Assembly: GCF_004295585.1 (NCBI RefSeq)
Contig: NZ_AP019400.1
Coordinates: forward strand, 6,750,501 to 6,814,500
Origin: Cohnella abietis
GTDB taxonomy: Bacteria; Bacillota; Bacilli; Paenibacillales; Paenibacillaceae
DNA length: 64,000 nucleotides
Direction: 5' to 3'
Each line of letters opens with the position of its first letter. The first letter of the stretch is position 1. The position numbers and the translations under genes are program-made. The notes beneath the pieces are model-generated. The model did not search any database. It saw nothing but the letters and a program-made list of their open reading frames with translations, and had not been told where the DNA came from. This document shows positions 27,222 through 35,875 of this stretch, piece by piece.

Positions 27222-28318
27222 TTAAGGAACGTATTAGCGGATGGCAGTTTTTCTTATTGACCTTGAACTATGCGGTTGGAACGGCCTTATTCGTCAGGCC
27301 GGGAGGTATGATATCCGCAGCGAAGCAAGATGGCTGGATGATTCCACTCTTCTCCGGTGGATTTGCCCTTATAGTCGTCTTTCTTTGGATCGCTTTGGCC
27401 AAAGCAAATCCAGAAAGCAGCCTAGTTCAGATTTGTCTCAAAGCCGGAGGGAAAACGGTTGGCGGTTTGTTCGCGTTACTGTATATTTGGTATTTCGTAC
27501 AAACCTCCAGTTGGGTAACGCGCAATCTGGGTGATTTCATGAAGACTATCCTGATGCACAATACGCCGATTTCCGTGTTTCATATTATGATTCTGGCCGT
27601 CGCAGGTTACGCTGTAATTAAAGGAATCGAGACGATAGCAAGAATCAGCGAGTTTTTGACGCCGTTTATCGTTTTCGTCCTCATTGTCATTTACCTCCTG
27701 ACTTTGACGGAGTGGAACTGGATGCGTTTTGAACCGCCTTTCCAAGCAAAGGCGATGGAGATCGTGGAGGCGTCGCTCCCGATTATCGGCTTTCCCTTCT
27801 TGGAGTGCATTGCTCTGCTTATGCTTGTACCTAATGTCACTAGTGGCCTCAAATCCGGCTTATTGCTTGGTTTTATCACGGCAACTTCATTGCTAACCGG
27901 CATTGTATTCATTACGATCGGCGTATTGGGGGTAACACGAACATCGCATTTCATGTATCCCTTGTACATCATTGTTCAGGAGCTGCAGGTGGCAGAATTT
28001 ATCGAGCATGTGGAATCGACGATCGTTATCGTTTGGTTAATCTGGATTTTCCTGAAGCTCTGTATTGCGTATTATTGCGCCGTCGCTGGGATTTGCGAGC
28101 TGTTCCAGGTGAAGGATAGAACTTGGATTACCGTTCCGTTATTATTGTTAATCGCCGGGCTAGCGCTAACGATTCATGAGAATGTTGTGGAAAACGTCAA
28201 TTGGGACAAAGAGTACATCTTCAAATATTCCTGCCTATACGGAATTATTGTGCCAGCGCTTCTGCTACTTGTGACACGCTGGCGGAAGAAACACAAAGGC
28301 AAGGGGGAAACTTCTTGA
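27218..28318 (+). CDS. Spore germination permease, GerB family (B subunit)
   Basis: A 366-aa membrane protein with about ten hydrophobic segments, of the GerAB/endospore-germination permease branch of the APC superfamily. The N-terminus ISGWQFFLLTLNYAVGTALF is typical, and the conserved LPIIGFPFLECIALLM lies in the middle. B subunits are the part of the receptor thought to bind the germinant. Start ATG at 27218 overlaps the C-subunit stop; AAGGAAC lies upstream. Confidence 0.95.
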   Translation: MIKERISGWQFFLLTLNYAVGTALFVRPGGMISAAKQDGWMIPLFSGGFALIVVFLWIALAKANPESSLVQICLKAGGKTVGGLFALLYIWYFVQTSSWVTRNLGDFMKTILMHNTPISVFHIMILAVAGYAVIKGIETIARISEFLTPFIVFVLIVIYLLTLTEWNWMRFEPPFQAKAMEIVEASLPIIGFPFLECIALLMLVPNVTSGLKSGLLLGFITATSLLTGIVFITIGVLGVTRTSHFMYPLYIIVQELQVAEFIEHVESTIVIVWLIWIFLKLCIAYYCAVAGICELFQVKDRTWITVPLLLLIAGLALTIHENVVENVNWDKEYIFKYSCLYGIIVPALLLLVTRWRKKHKGKGETS

Positions 28319-28518
28319 ATGGTTTTATCGTGTTCTTTGTCTTAGTATTCAGCGTTATTGTCGTATATCTGATACGCGGTAAAAGACCCGTACGAGAAAT
28401 TGTGATTTTCACCGTGCTGTCACTGCTAGGGGCTACGGTCTGGATTAGTATTTTTACTAATAACAAGTTCAATCCCGACCGCTTGATTGGTTCGACTATA
28501 GATTGGATTGGATTATAG
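28315..28518 (+). CDS. Small membrane protein at the end of the germination operon
   Basis: A 67-aa protein that starts at TTG 28315, overlapping the TGA of the B-subunit gene, with AAGGGGGAAA seven bases upstream. It begins MNGFIVFFVLVFSVIVVYLI, a membrane segment, then RGKRPVRE and a second hydrophobic segment IVIFTVLSLLGATVWISIF. The coupling implies co-expression with the receptor. Short membrane proteins (D-subunit-like) are sometimes found with ger operons; whether this is one cannot be settled here. Confidence 0.7.
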   Translation: MNGFIVFFVLVFSVIVVYLIRGKRPVREIVIFTVLSLLGATVWISIFTNNKFNPDRLIGSTIDWIGL

Positions 28519-28577
28519 ACAGGGCGTGTATTGACCGGCATTCAGTCGGAGGGAACGCCACGTTCTCGAATTGTATG

Positions 28578-28622
28578 CAAAAGAAAGACCGCGCAGGAGA
28601 TAGAACTCTGCACAGTCTTCTT
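28578..28622. terminator. Terminator between the convergent germination operon and binding-protein gene
   Basis: Minus strand: AAGACTGTGCAGAG, loop TTCTAT, CTCCTGCGCGGTCTT with two G-U pairs, then TCTTTT. The plus strand also ends in a T-rich stretch (CTTCTTATT), so it may serve both convergent units. Confidence 0.75.
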
Positions 28623-28635
28623 ATTAAATAGAAGC

Positions 28636-30156
28636 TTATTTCGTTTTGTTCGCGGCCCAATCGTCTAATTGCTTCTGCTTCTCTGCGATGACTTTATCGA
28701 TGCCTGCTTTTTTCAATGCCTCATTAAACTTCGACAAGTAAGCGGTCGGATCCAACGTGCCCGTCTCAAGCGCCATCGTATATTGCTGAATGACGTTCTG
28801 GATAGCCGCTAATTCTGTCTTGACCGGCTCCGGATTGTACATAAAGCCTAGAGCTGCTGACTTCTGGGCTCCTTTATTAAATTCGTCCATCTGCTGCCAG
28901 ATATCTGGACTGTCTGTTGCCCAAGGGTAGGCAAGTAGCTGATTACCGAACATCCAGCCTTGTCTGAGGTTGTATCCGCTACTCTTACCATCTGTTCCAC
29001 TTGGGAAATCAATTGTGCCGTTCTCTTTAACTTCATAGTGCTTACCCTCGATGCCCCAGTGCAAGAGGTTAATGATTTGCTTGTCCGAGTACAACAGGTT
29101 GAGGAACATCATCGCACGTTCAGGATCCTTCGAGTTCGCAGTAATAGCGAGCATCGCATTCGTTACTGATAGCGTATTCATTTTTGCGGAAGCAAGCTTG
29201 ACCTGTGTCAATTCTTTGCCCGTCCAGTTGCCGGTTTGCGTTGTAATACCTGGTTTGCCTTTATTCGGTGTCGCGAATCCAATATTAGCTTTAATATAAT
29301 CCCGACCTGTCTGGGTTGATGTCGAAATGTCTTTCGGGATATATCCGGTCATAAACCATTTGCGCAAAGTCGTAACGAATTTAAGATATTCTTCGCTCTC
29401 GTACAGGTTGACTACTTTCAGGTTTTCCGTATCAGTAAGTACACCGATCATATCGCCGAGAGGGTCTATTGTCGTCATTAGCAGCGGGTACGCGATAGAG
29501 CCGCCACCAGAGGCTTTGCCGAGCAAGTTAATTTCGGGATGCTTTTCTTTAATCGCCTTGAAGATCGGCTCCATATCCTCCAGCGACTTCACTTCGCTAA
29601 CGTCAAGATTGCTTTCCTTCAATAGATCTGTACGCATCAAAATCGTTGGATAGGATGCAAAATCTCTAATACTCGGAATACCATACGTTTTTCCATTGAT
29701 CTTCGATGCTGAGAGTACATCGGGATCAAATGCAGCAATAATGTCCTTACCGTAGGATTGCAGCATCTCGTCTAGCGGACGAAGCTTCTTCTGTGCAACC
29801 TCAGAAATGTACTGATTTTCACCAGTAAAAATCAAATCAATCGGCTCGTTGCCTGAGAACATCAGCACTTTCTGTTGGGTCCATGCGGCTGATTCAATCC
29901 TTCTCAGCTTAACCGTTGCGTTAATCTTTTCCTTTGTGATCTTGCTAATTTCTTTCTCGATAAGGCCCAAATCAGTCTGATCCGGTCCCCAGAAGGCAAG
30001 CGTGATTTCGTAAGGCTTAAGCTCGCTCTCGCCTGTCCCTTTCGGCGACGCACTGCTTTCGTTCCCTTTGGAACCACCTGAGCTTGAGCAGCCGCTTAGA
30101 ACTAGAGTTGCAGCCAAGAAAAGGACCAACATCGTGTTAACCGTTTTTGTGAACAT
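28636..30156 (-). CDS. Extracellular sugar-binding lipoprotein (LplA-like, DUF3502 C-terminus)
   Basis: A 506-aa solute-binding protein with lipobox LSGC (about 20-23). The C-terminal GFMYNPEPVKTELAAIQNV marks the DUF3502 group, the same as the protein at 9157-10746, which it resembles throughout (both contain AMLAITANSKDPERAMMFLN-like segments). The ATG at 30156 has TTGGAGG upstream; the frame open from 30183 is not preferred. Unusually it is the last gene of its operon, four genes away from the permeases at 33652-35481 that it most likely serves. Confidence 0.9.
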   Translation of the reverse strand: MFTKTVNTMLVLFLAATLVLSGCSSSGGSKGNESSASPKGTGESELKPYEITLAFWGPDQTDLGLIEKEISKITKEKINATVKLRRIESAAWTQQKVLMFSGNEPIDLIFTGENQYISEVAQKKLRPLDEMLQSYGKDIIAAFDPDVLSASKINGKTYGIPSIRDFASYPTILMRTDLLKESNLDVSEVKSLEDMEPIFKAIKEKHPEINLLGKASGGGSIAYPLLMTTIDPLGDMIGVLTDTENLKVVNLYESEEYLKFVTTLRKWFMTGYIPKDISTSTQTGRDYIKANIGFATPNKGKPGITTQTGNWTGKELTQVKLASAKMNTLSVTNAMLAITANSKDPERAMMFLNLLYSDKQIINLLHWGIEGKHYEVKENGTIDFPSGTDGKSSGYNLRQGWMFGNQLLAYPWATDSPDIWQQMDEFNKGAQKSAALGFMYNPEPVKTELAAIQNVIQQYTMALETGTLDPTAYLSKFNEALKKAGIDKVIAEKQKQLDDWAANKTK

Positions 30157-30244
30157 AGTGAATGACCTCCAATGGATTTCCATATTTAGCGGATAATACC
30201 CTTTAAAGAATGGAGAATAACTATACAGCTTTTAATGCTGCGGA

Positions 30245-30287
30245 GGGTGATGGAAGCTTCAAAGCGACTGAAGACTTCCATCATCCC
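30245..30287. other. Long stem-loop between the MFS and binding-protein genes
   Basis: GGGTGATGGAAG pairs with CTTCCATCATCCC with one bulge, and an inner CTTCA/TGAAG stem extends it. No T-run follows on the minus strand, so it is more likely an mRNA-stabilising or processing element ahead of the binding-protein gene than a full terminator. Confidence 0.5.
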
Positions 30288-30295
30288 CCCGCGAT

Positions 30296-31495
30296 TCACA
30301 ATACGGAGTCGGGCTGTTTTCTCTGTCTCAACCACATAGCTAGAAATCCGAGAACGCCTGCCACGGATATGACAGCGCAGATCTCATACATGACCTTAGG
30401 TCCTAAGTGCTCGAACATCCAACCGCCGAACAAGCCGGCGACAATGCCCGATATGCCGCCCCAGGTCAGCGCGTAAATCGCTTGGCCTGTCGCTCTGTAT
30501 TCTGGTGGAATCAGATGCGCAGATAGGGCCGTGCCGACGTAATAATAACCGCCGAACGTAATACAGTGCAGAATTTGAATGAAAATAATATGAACTGGAC
30601 CGCCCACCATCGACATTAATAACCATCGAATAACGAACAAGATACTGATGAGCACTAGACAGCCAAGCATCATTCTCGTCGATTTTTTCAAGTAGCGATC
30701 GAACAACAAAAATACAGGTATTTCGAAAATGGCTGATAAGAAAACGGACCAGCCGATGAGTTGATTGGAACCGCCCAAATTAGAAATATACAATGAAACG
30801 AATGTTTGGTTAATCGAGTTTGGAATCGATATTAATACCCCAAGGATAACGAAAACGAAGAACACTTTGCTTGAAAGCATAACCTTCCAGTAGCTTTGTC
30901 TTTCCATCTTGGGTTTTGTCGTCACTCTTCCCCTAGGCAGGCGGACAGTGAACAATAAGGAAACAATCATCATAACGCCGTATAGTATCCATAGATTAAG
31001 TAAGCCAATCTCGGTTAGAACCAAGCCAGCTAGTACTGCGATAATTGCCCAGCCTAGCGAGCCCCAAAGGCGAAATGCTCCGAACTTATGCTTCGTGTTC
31101 TCGATGGCGTTCAGAATCAAGCTGTTACTCTGCGAGAACGTGGGACTGTTGAAGAAGAAGAATAAGAGCATTACGGCGAAAATGACAACGTAGTCCCGGA
31201 TCTGAAACACGATAACAGTCGCTATCAAGTTGCCGACAAGCAGAATAATCAGAATTCGTTTAACATTTTGTAGCCTGTCGCTCCAATATCCCCAGAAAGG
31301 ATTCGCGAAGATCGATATGAAAGGACCACCCGCCATGATCATGCCGATCTCTACCTTGGTAAGTCCGATCTCCTGAAAATAGAGTGGAAAGAAGGAGGTC
31401 AGAATCGCTATCGTACCGTATAGAAAAAAATTGAAGCGCTTAAGCGTTGACAAGGATTTTTCATTAACTTCGCCGGATGTAACAGCCGTAGCCAT
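30296..31495 (-). CDS. MFS transporter, PPP/LacY-like group
   Basis: A 399-aa membrane protein with about twelve hydrophobic segments. FFLYGTIAILTSFFPLYFQE, NPFWGYWSDRL and FGAFRLWGSLGWAI are typical of the MFS_1-like/3-phenylpropionate-permease group, many of which in Bacillota move sugars or sugar acids by proton symport. The ATG at 31495 has GGAGGG 11 bases upstream. It lies 33 bases after the dehydrogenase gene, giving this operon both an ABC importer and a secondary transporter; export of a product is also possible. Confidence 0.85.
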   Translation of the reverse strand: MATAVTSGEVNEKSLSTLKRFNFFLYGTIAILTSFFPLYFQEIGLTKVEIGMIMAGGPFISIFANPFWGYWSDRLQNVKRILIILLVGNLIATVIVFQIRDYVVIFAVMLLFFFFNSPTFSQSNSLILNAIENTKHKFGAFRLWGSLGWAIIAVLAGLVLTEIGLLNLWILYGVMMIVSLLFTVRLPRGRVTTKPKMERQSYWKVMLSSKVFFVFVILGVLISIPNSINQTFVSLYISNLGGSNQLIGWSVFLSAIFEIPVFLLFDRYLKKSTRMMLGCLVLISILFVIRWLLMSMVGGPVHIIFIQILHCITFGGYYYVGTALSAHLIPPEYRATGQAIYALTWGGISGIVAGLFGGWMFEHLGPKVMYEICAVISVAGVLGFLAMWLRQRKQPDSVL

Positions 31496-31528
31496 CGGAT
31501 GGAAGTCCCTCCTTCGTTACGGGCATCT

Positions 31529-32659
31529 TTATAATTTTATTGCGGTCGATTTGGAATGCTCGATGATCTCTTCTCGGCTCACTTCTCTCCCCAATCGGTC
31601 GGACAAGTAAATCCCTTCGCTAATGAGCATCGTCTGCAAAGCAATATGTGCGCTAGGAAGTAGCTCCACTCTTCCCTGCAATGCAGCTATCCAGTGATGC
31701 TGGGACGATTGGTAAGCATCGTAATTCGGCTTCAAGTGATTCCAACGTCCGTCCATCTCATCCAGATTAACGGTTGCGTTCATATCCATATCGCATACCG
31801 TAGTGTGGAAGCTGAATGGTGCCAATATCGTTTGGTCCGAATAAGCAGGCAATTTCACTCCACCCTTGTTACCGACGATCGAGCAGCCTTCAATACTACC
31901 GAGATGAATGCTCCAAGCTTCATAGATGTCCAACGTTGCTCCGCCTTCGAATTTAACGAGACCTAAGCCTAGCTCCTCTACATCGAAAACAGCTTGCCCC
32001 GCGCGGGTTGCATCCATATCCATCTCTCTATAGCCCTTGCCTGATACGCGTTCCACCTTAGGTGTGTCCAGCAAATACAGCATTTGCGCGATATGGTATA
32101 CGCCCATGTCGATCAGAGCGCCCCCCGCAGCGATTTCTTTGTTTAGGAATGCCGGTGTACCGTAGCCGTCTACAAATGGACGTCCCCGACGACGATGTCC
32201 CGTCGCTCGTGCATGATACAGCTTACCGAGCATGCCTCCATCAACAAGTGCTTTCGCGGCTTTCGTTTCCTTGCGGTATAGCGTGCCAAGCTGAACGTGG
32301 AGCTTCTTACCGTAAGACTTAGCAGCTTCGATCATGGTTACGCCGTCGCTATATGTACCTGCGATCGGCTTCTCGCAGTAAACGTCTTTGCCAGCTTGGA
32401 AGGCAGCAATCGTCACTGGTGAGTGCAAGTTATTATGAAGACACACATCGACGGCTTCAATATCGTCGCGCTTCAGCATTTCATTGAAATCCGAGTAAAC
32501 ATTCGGAATGTTATATTGCTCGGCTACCCGACTAGCTTCTTGTTCATTGACGTCGCAGATAGCGACGATCTCGACATTCTCGATGTTAGCGTAATTTCTC
32601 AAGTGAGCCTTGCCTATTAAACCGGCTCCTACAATTCCGATCCGTATGGTTCTTCCCAT
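31529..32659 (-). CDS. Gfo/Idh/MocA-family sugar oxidoreductase
   Basis: A 376-aa dehydrogenase with Rossmann motif IRIGIVGAGLIGKAHL, signature VYCEKPIAGTY and a C-terminal sensor domain (HARATGHRRRGRPFVDG; DMGVYHIAQMLYLLD). The better start is ATG 32659, nine bases from AGGGGG; the ATG at 32668 sits on that site. It lies 29 bases after the epimerase gene. It is a different subgroup from the dehydrogenase at 19678-20748. Substrate unknown; an inositol or keto-sugar is plausible given the partner epimerase. Confidence 0.9.
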   Translation of the reverse strand: MGRTIRIGIVGAGLIGKAHLRNYANIENVEIVAICDVNEQEASRVAEQYNIPNVYSDFNEMLKRDDIEAVDVCLHNNLHSPVTIAAFQAGKDVYCEKPIAGTYSDGVTMIEAAKSYGKKLHVQLGTLYRKETKAAKALVDGGMLGKLYHARATGHRRRGRPFVDGYGTPAFLNKEIAAGGALIDMGVYHIAQMLYLLDTPKVERVSGKGYREMDMDATRAGQAVFDVEELGLGLVKFEGGATLDIYEAWSIHLGSIEGCSIVGNKGGVKLPAYSDQTILAPFSFHTTVCDMDMNATVNLDEMDGRWNHLKPNYDAYQSSQHHWIAALQGRVELLPSAHIALQTMLISEGIYLSDRLGREVSREEIIEHSKSTAIKL

Positions 32660-32688
32660 CCCATTCATCCCCCTGATTATGCTTATGT

Positions 32689-33480
32689 TTATTTCAAATT
32701 AGTTAATATGCGTTTCACAGAAGCGATTGCCCAATCCATCTCCAAGTATTGATTGGCTGGTGAGTTGTACTCGATGCCCCAGTATCCGTCATAACCAACA
32801 TCCAGCAACGTCTTAACTAACTCCTCAGCTTTGCTAGAGGCTACGGTTTTGCCGTCGAAGTGCGTATGATAAACCCACGGAGCGACGAGGCTGTCTCCGA
32901 TTTCTTCATCTACATCCCAACGTCCCATATGGAGCAGAATGCCGAAGCTTGGATGATTGACAGCTTCCGCAACCTTTTTCAGATAATGCGGATTTTTTGC
33001 GGTTCCCATGTGATTTTCAGGTCCGACAATCAGCCCCAGATCGGCCGCTATTTGGCTAAGCTCTTGGAACTTCTTTACCGTGTATTCGAACTGCTCCTCC
33101 GTCTCAGGAACGGAGCTTTTATCTCCCGTGTCGATGCGCACCGAGGTAGCTCCGAGCGTATCTGAAATTTTCAAGTAAGCGACAGCGTTGTTGAAGAGCA
33201 GCTTCCGCTTATCTGGATCCTCATCCCACATGTGGGCGCCGTCTACTGCAATGTTGACGACCTTCATTTCCTTCTCATCAATAGCTTCGCGAAGCTTGGT
33301 AATATAGGCCTCATCAGGCAAAGAGAAAATATCGTCGCGTACTCCTATGAAAGCGCCATTCCACAAATCTACCGTATCCAGACGATACCTGTATTTCGAA
33401 GACTCTAGATACCCGAACGTATCCATCTTTCCTTCTTTCATTGTGTTGAAGAATGAAAAACCGCCGATGCTGATTTTCAC
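32689..33480 (-). CDS. Sugar phosphate isomerase/epimerase (TIM barrel)
   Basis: A 263-aa AP_endonuc_2-superfamily protein starting at GTG 33480, with GGGAGG seven bases upstream; the longer frame begins inside the tandem repeats and is not preferred. Features are ISIGGFSFFNTM, VNIAVDGAHMWDEDP, VGPENHMGTAKNPHYL with the metal-ligand-like Glu/His, ILLHMGRWDVDEE, VYHTHFDG and WGIEYNSP. The predicted activity is isomerisation or epimerisation of a sugar, paired with the adjacent dehydrogenase. Confidence 0.85.
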   Translation of the reverse strand: MKISIGGFSFFNTMKEGKMDTFGYLESSKYRYRLDTVDLWNGAFIGVRDDIFSLPDEAYITKLREAIDEKEMKVVNIAVDGAHMWDEDPDKRKLLFNNAVAYLKISDTLGATSVRIDTGDKSSVPETEEQFEYTVKKFQELSQIAADLGLIVGPENHMGTAKNPHYLKKVAEAVNHPSFGILLHMGRWDVDEEIGDSLVAPWVYHTHFDGKTVASSKAEELVKTLLDVGYDGYWGIEYNSPANQYLEMDWAIASVKRILTNLK

Positions 33481-33509
33481 GTTAACGCCTCCCAGTTTCA
33501 GTAAAAGAT

Positions 33510-33561
33510 CATGTTGTTCGTTCATGTTGTTCGTTCATGTTGTATGTTCATGCTGCTCGTT
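33510..33561. repeat. Four tandem 13-bp repeats
   Basis: Plus-strand units catgttgttcgtt, catgttgttcgtt, catgttgtatgtt, catgctgctcgtt lie head to tail. They occupy the 171-base gap between the permease stop and the epimerase start in the operon mRNA. Units one and two are identical, so the copy number may vary by slippage. Confidence 0.85.
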
Positions 33562-33651
33562 CTTGTCCTCAGGTGCATTCGCCCTGTCCGCATCACCCCC
33601 TCTCCATTCAGAAAAGCTATGTCGATCGCGGTACTTCAGATTAGCTTTGAC

Positions 33652-34533
33652 TTAGCCTTTAATTGCACCAACTGTTAATCCCTTGACGAAAAACCTTTGG
33701 AAAAACGGATAAGCGATGAGGATCGGTAGTGAGCCGATAACCGCAATTGCGACCCGCACCCCTTGCGTTGGTATAACGTCTCCGTCTACTCGGGTCGAGT
33801 AATCGACGTTATCAAGCAAGTATTGGACGTTTAGCAGAATCGTATTAAGCAGCACCTGGATGCTGTACAATCTATTGTCCGAAATATAGATCAGCCCATT
33901 GAACCAGTCATTCCAATAGTTGATCACCTGGAACAAACCAACCGTCGCTAAGACGGGAAGGGACAGTGGCAGCACCATTTGCATAAAGATTCTAAATTCC
34001 CCTGCACCATCTATGTGCGCCGATTCCAGAATAGCTCCGGGTACCGACACCGAGAAGAACGTTCGCAGTAGAATAACGTAGAAGGCACTGACCAGCAGAC
34101 CCGGAACAATTAGCGCGAGAAGCGTATTATCGATATTGAATACGTTTGCATAAATCAGATAGGTTGGAACCAATCCACCATTGAAGAGCATTGTGAAGAA
34201 AACGAAGAAGGAGAAGAAGCGGCGTGCAGGCAATTCTTTCTTGGATAGCGGATAAGCCAGTAGTGTCATCAGAATTAGACTGACAACCGTTCCGACGACA
34301 GTAATGAATACCGAAATCCCGTAAGCATTGAAAATATCGGTAGATTTCTCAAAAATAAATCGGTAGCTCTCCAGGCTGAATTCACTTGGAAAGAACGTGT
34401 ACCCTTCCCGAATAATCGTGTTCTCGTCTGTGAATGATGCCGATACGAGAAGCAGAAATGGAATGAGGCAGAACGCTGCAATAAGCACGAAGATGACATG
34501 GATGACGCTTTGTTCCAACGTGTTTCTTCTCAA
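33652..34533 (-). CDS. Carbohydrate ABC transporter permease (LplC/YtcP type)
   Basis: A 293-aa permease with six membrane segments. The EAA loop is LESAHIDGAGEFRIFMQMVLP, followed by FQVINYWNDWFNGL; the tail is GLTVGAIKG. The start is TTG 34533, with AGGGGG ten bases upstream. It lies 15 bases after its partner permease. No ATPase is encoded nearby. Confidence 0.92.
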   Translation of the reverse strand: MRRNTLEQSVIHVIFVLIAAFCLIPFLLLVSASFTDENTIIREGYTFFPSEFSLESYRFIFEKSTDIFNAYGISVFITVVGTVVSLILMTLLAYPLSKKELPARRFFSFFVFFTMLFNGGLVPTYLIYANVFNIDNTLLALIVPGLLVSAFYVILLRTFFSVSVPGAILESAHIDGAGEFRIFMQMVLPLSLPVLATVGLFQVINYWNDWFNGLIYISDNRLYSIQVLLNTILLNVQYLLDNVDYSTRVDGDVIPTQGVRVAIAVIGSLPILIAYPFFQRFFVKGLTVGAIKG

Positions 34534-34548
34534 TGGATTTGTGCCCCC

Positions 34549-35481
34549 TTAGAACAAAGAGTTGTCTGGATTTATTTTTTTAACTACATAGTTGGAGAAA
34601 ATGATTAGCACAAATCCGACGACGGACTGGTAGAATCCAGCAGCAGAGGCCATCCCAATGTCTCCGTTCTTAAGCAGCGCGCGGTACACATAGGTGTCCA
34701 AGACGTTAGTCGTTGGAAGAAGCGGTCCCGAATCCATCGGAACTTGATAGAACAGGCCGAAATCTGCGTAAAATATTCTTCCGATCTGCAGCAAAGTCAT
34801 GATTACGATGATAGGTGTTAGCGATGGGAGTGTAATATGCCAAATTTGTTTGAACTTCCCGGCACCATCTATCGTTGCTGCCTCGTAAAACTCGTGATCG
34901 ATCCCGACAACCGCGGCGAAATAAATAATGCATAAGTATCCGACGGTATGCCATACTTTCACGATCGTCAGAATGATCGGCCAGTACTTGGGCTCCGTAT
35001 ACCACATGATTGGATCCACTCCGAACAAGGGCAGAATAGAGTTGTTTACGAACCCCGTCTCCATGCTTAGCAACGAGAACACTAAGTATCCGATAATAAC
35101 CGTCGAGATCAGGTAGGGCAGCAGAATCGCGCTTTGGTAAAATCGGCGCATGAAGCGGCCTTTCAATTCATTGAGCATAATGGCCAGCACGACCGATAAA
35201 ACCAAATTCAAGACAATAAACCCGGCGTTATACAATATCGTGTTTCTCGTGATGATGTAAGCTTCCGATGTTTTGAACAAATATTCGAAATTCCGGAATC
35301 CGATCCAATCCCCACCGAAGACGCCCTTAGAGAAATCAACCTCCTTGAAAGCGATTACAACTCCGGCCATTGGAATGTAGTTATTGATTAACAAATAAGT
35401 AATTCCAGGGAGGAGCATTAAGTACAGTACTCTGTATTTTCTTATATTTCGAAATGCTGCTAGGTTCAACCAAGTCGTCAT
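34549..35481 (-). CDS. Carbohydrate ABC transporter permease (LplB/YteP type)
   Basis: A 310-aa permease, the MalF-like half. It has LMLLPGITYLLINNYIPMAG, the EAA loop YEAATIDGAGKFKQIWHITLP and the C-terminal KKINPDNSLF. The ATG at 35481 has GAGGGGAAGGG upstream. It is the first gene of the six-gene operon ending at 28636 and is driven by the promoter at 35695-35724. Confidence 0.93.
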   Translation of the reverse strand: MTTWLNLAAFRNIRKYRVLYLMLLPGITYLLINNYIPMAGVVIAFKEVDFSKGVFGGDWIGFRNFEYLFKTSEAYIITRNTILYNAGFIVLNLVLSVVLAIMLNELKGRFMRRFYQSAILLPYLISTVIIGYLVFSLLSMETGFVNNSILPLFGVDPIMWYTEPKYWPIILTIVKVWHTVGYLCIIYFAAVVGIDHEFYEAATIDGAGKFKQIWHITLPSLTPIIVIMTLLQIGRIFYADFGLFYQVPMDSGPLLPTTNVLDTYVYRALLKNGDIGMASAAGFYQSVVGFVLIIFSNYVVKKINPDNSLF

Positions 35482-35694
35482 AGCGATACCCTTCCCCTCT
35501 GTGTAATGACTTCAGGATGCCTCGTGAATGTTTCCCTTTTATTCTGAGCCACAGACTTTTTTATTGTCGTAATCCAGAAAGGATTCCCTATGATGGCACT
35601 TCGCGTTCGACTAATCCCTCCCCTATTCAATTAATTCTTCCAGCGGAAAAACTAATTAAACGTGCCTATTTGCTTTTTCCATCGATTTGTGATC

Positions 35695-35724
35695 ATTATA
35701 TTAACATTACTTGCCCCTTGTCAA
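35695..35724 (-). promoter_or_regulatory. Sigma-A promoter of the permease operon
   Basis: Minus strand TTGACA (35719-35724), an 18-base spacer and TATAAT (35695-35700), both boxes perfect. The left arm of the inverted repeat AAGGGGCAAGT fills the spacer next to the -35 box. The leader to the start codon is about 205 bases. Confidence 0.8.
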
Positions 35725-35777
35725 CGAATTATTTTAATATTTACCAGTTTATAAATGACGAGCTATAAGGGGCAAGT
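35709..35777. promoter_or_regulatory. Inverted-repeat operator candidate for the ROK regulator
   Basis: ACTTGCCCCTT (35709-35719) and AAGGGGCAAGT (35767-35777) are perfect 11-bp inverted copies with 58-base arm spacing. One arm lies in the spacer of the minus-strand promoter, the other eight bases upstream of the plus-strand -35 box. Binding of the neighbouring ROK repressor to both arms, with looping, is a natural reading but is inferred. The rest of the 35482-35875 gap holds no gene. Confidence 0.6.
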
Positions 35778-35785
35778 TCGAGGCG

Positions 35786-35815
35786 TTGACAGCCCATAGT
35801 GCCATTATCTATAAT
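35786..35815 (+). promoter_or_regulatory. Sigma-A promoter of the ROK regulator gene
   Basis: TTGACA (35786-35791), an 18-base spacer and TATAAT (35810-35815), 60 bases before the start codon. Both boxes match the consensus exactly. Confidence 0.8.
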
Positions 35816-35875
35816 CGCAGTGACACAACTTTTGCAATATTATCCAATATAATTCAAGGATATGGAGAGTATAAA

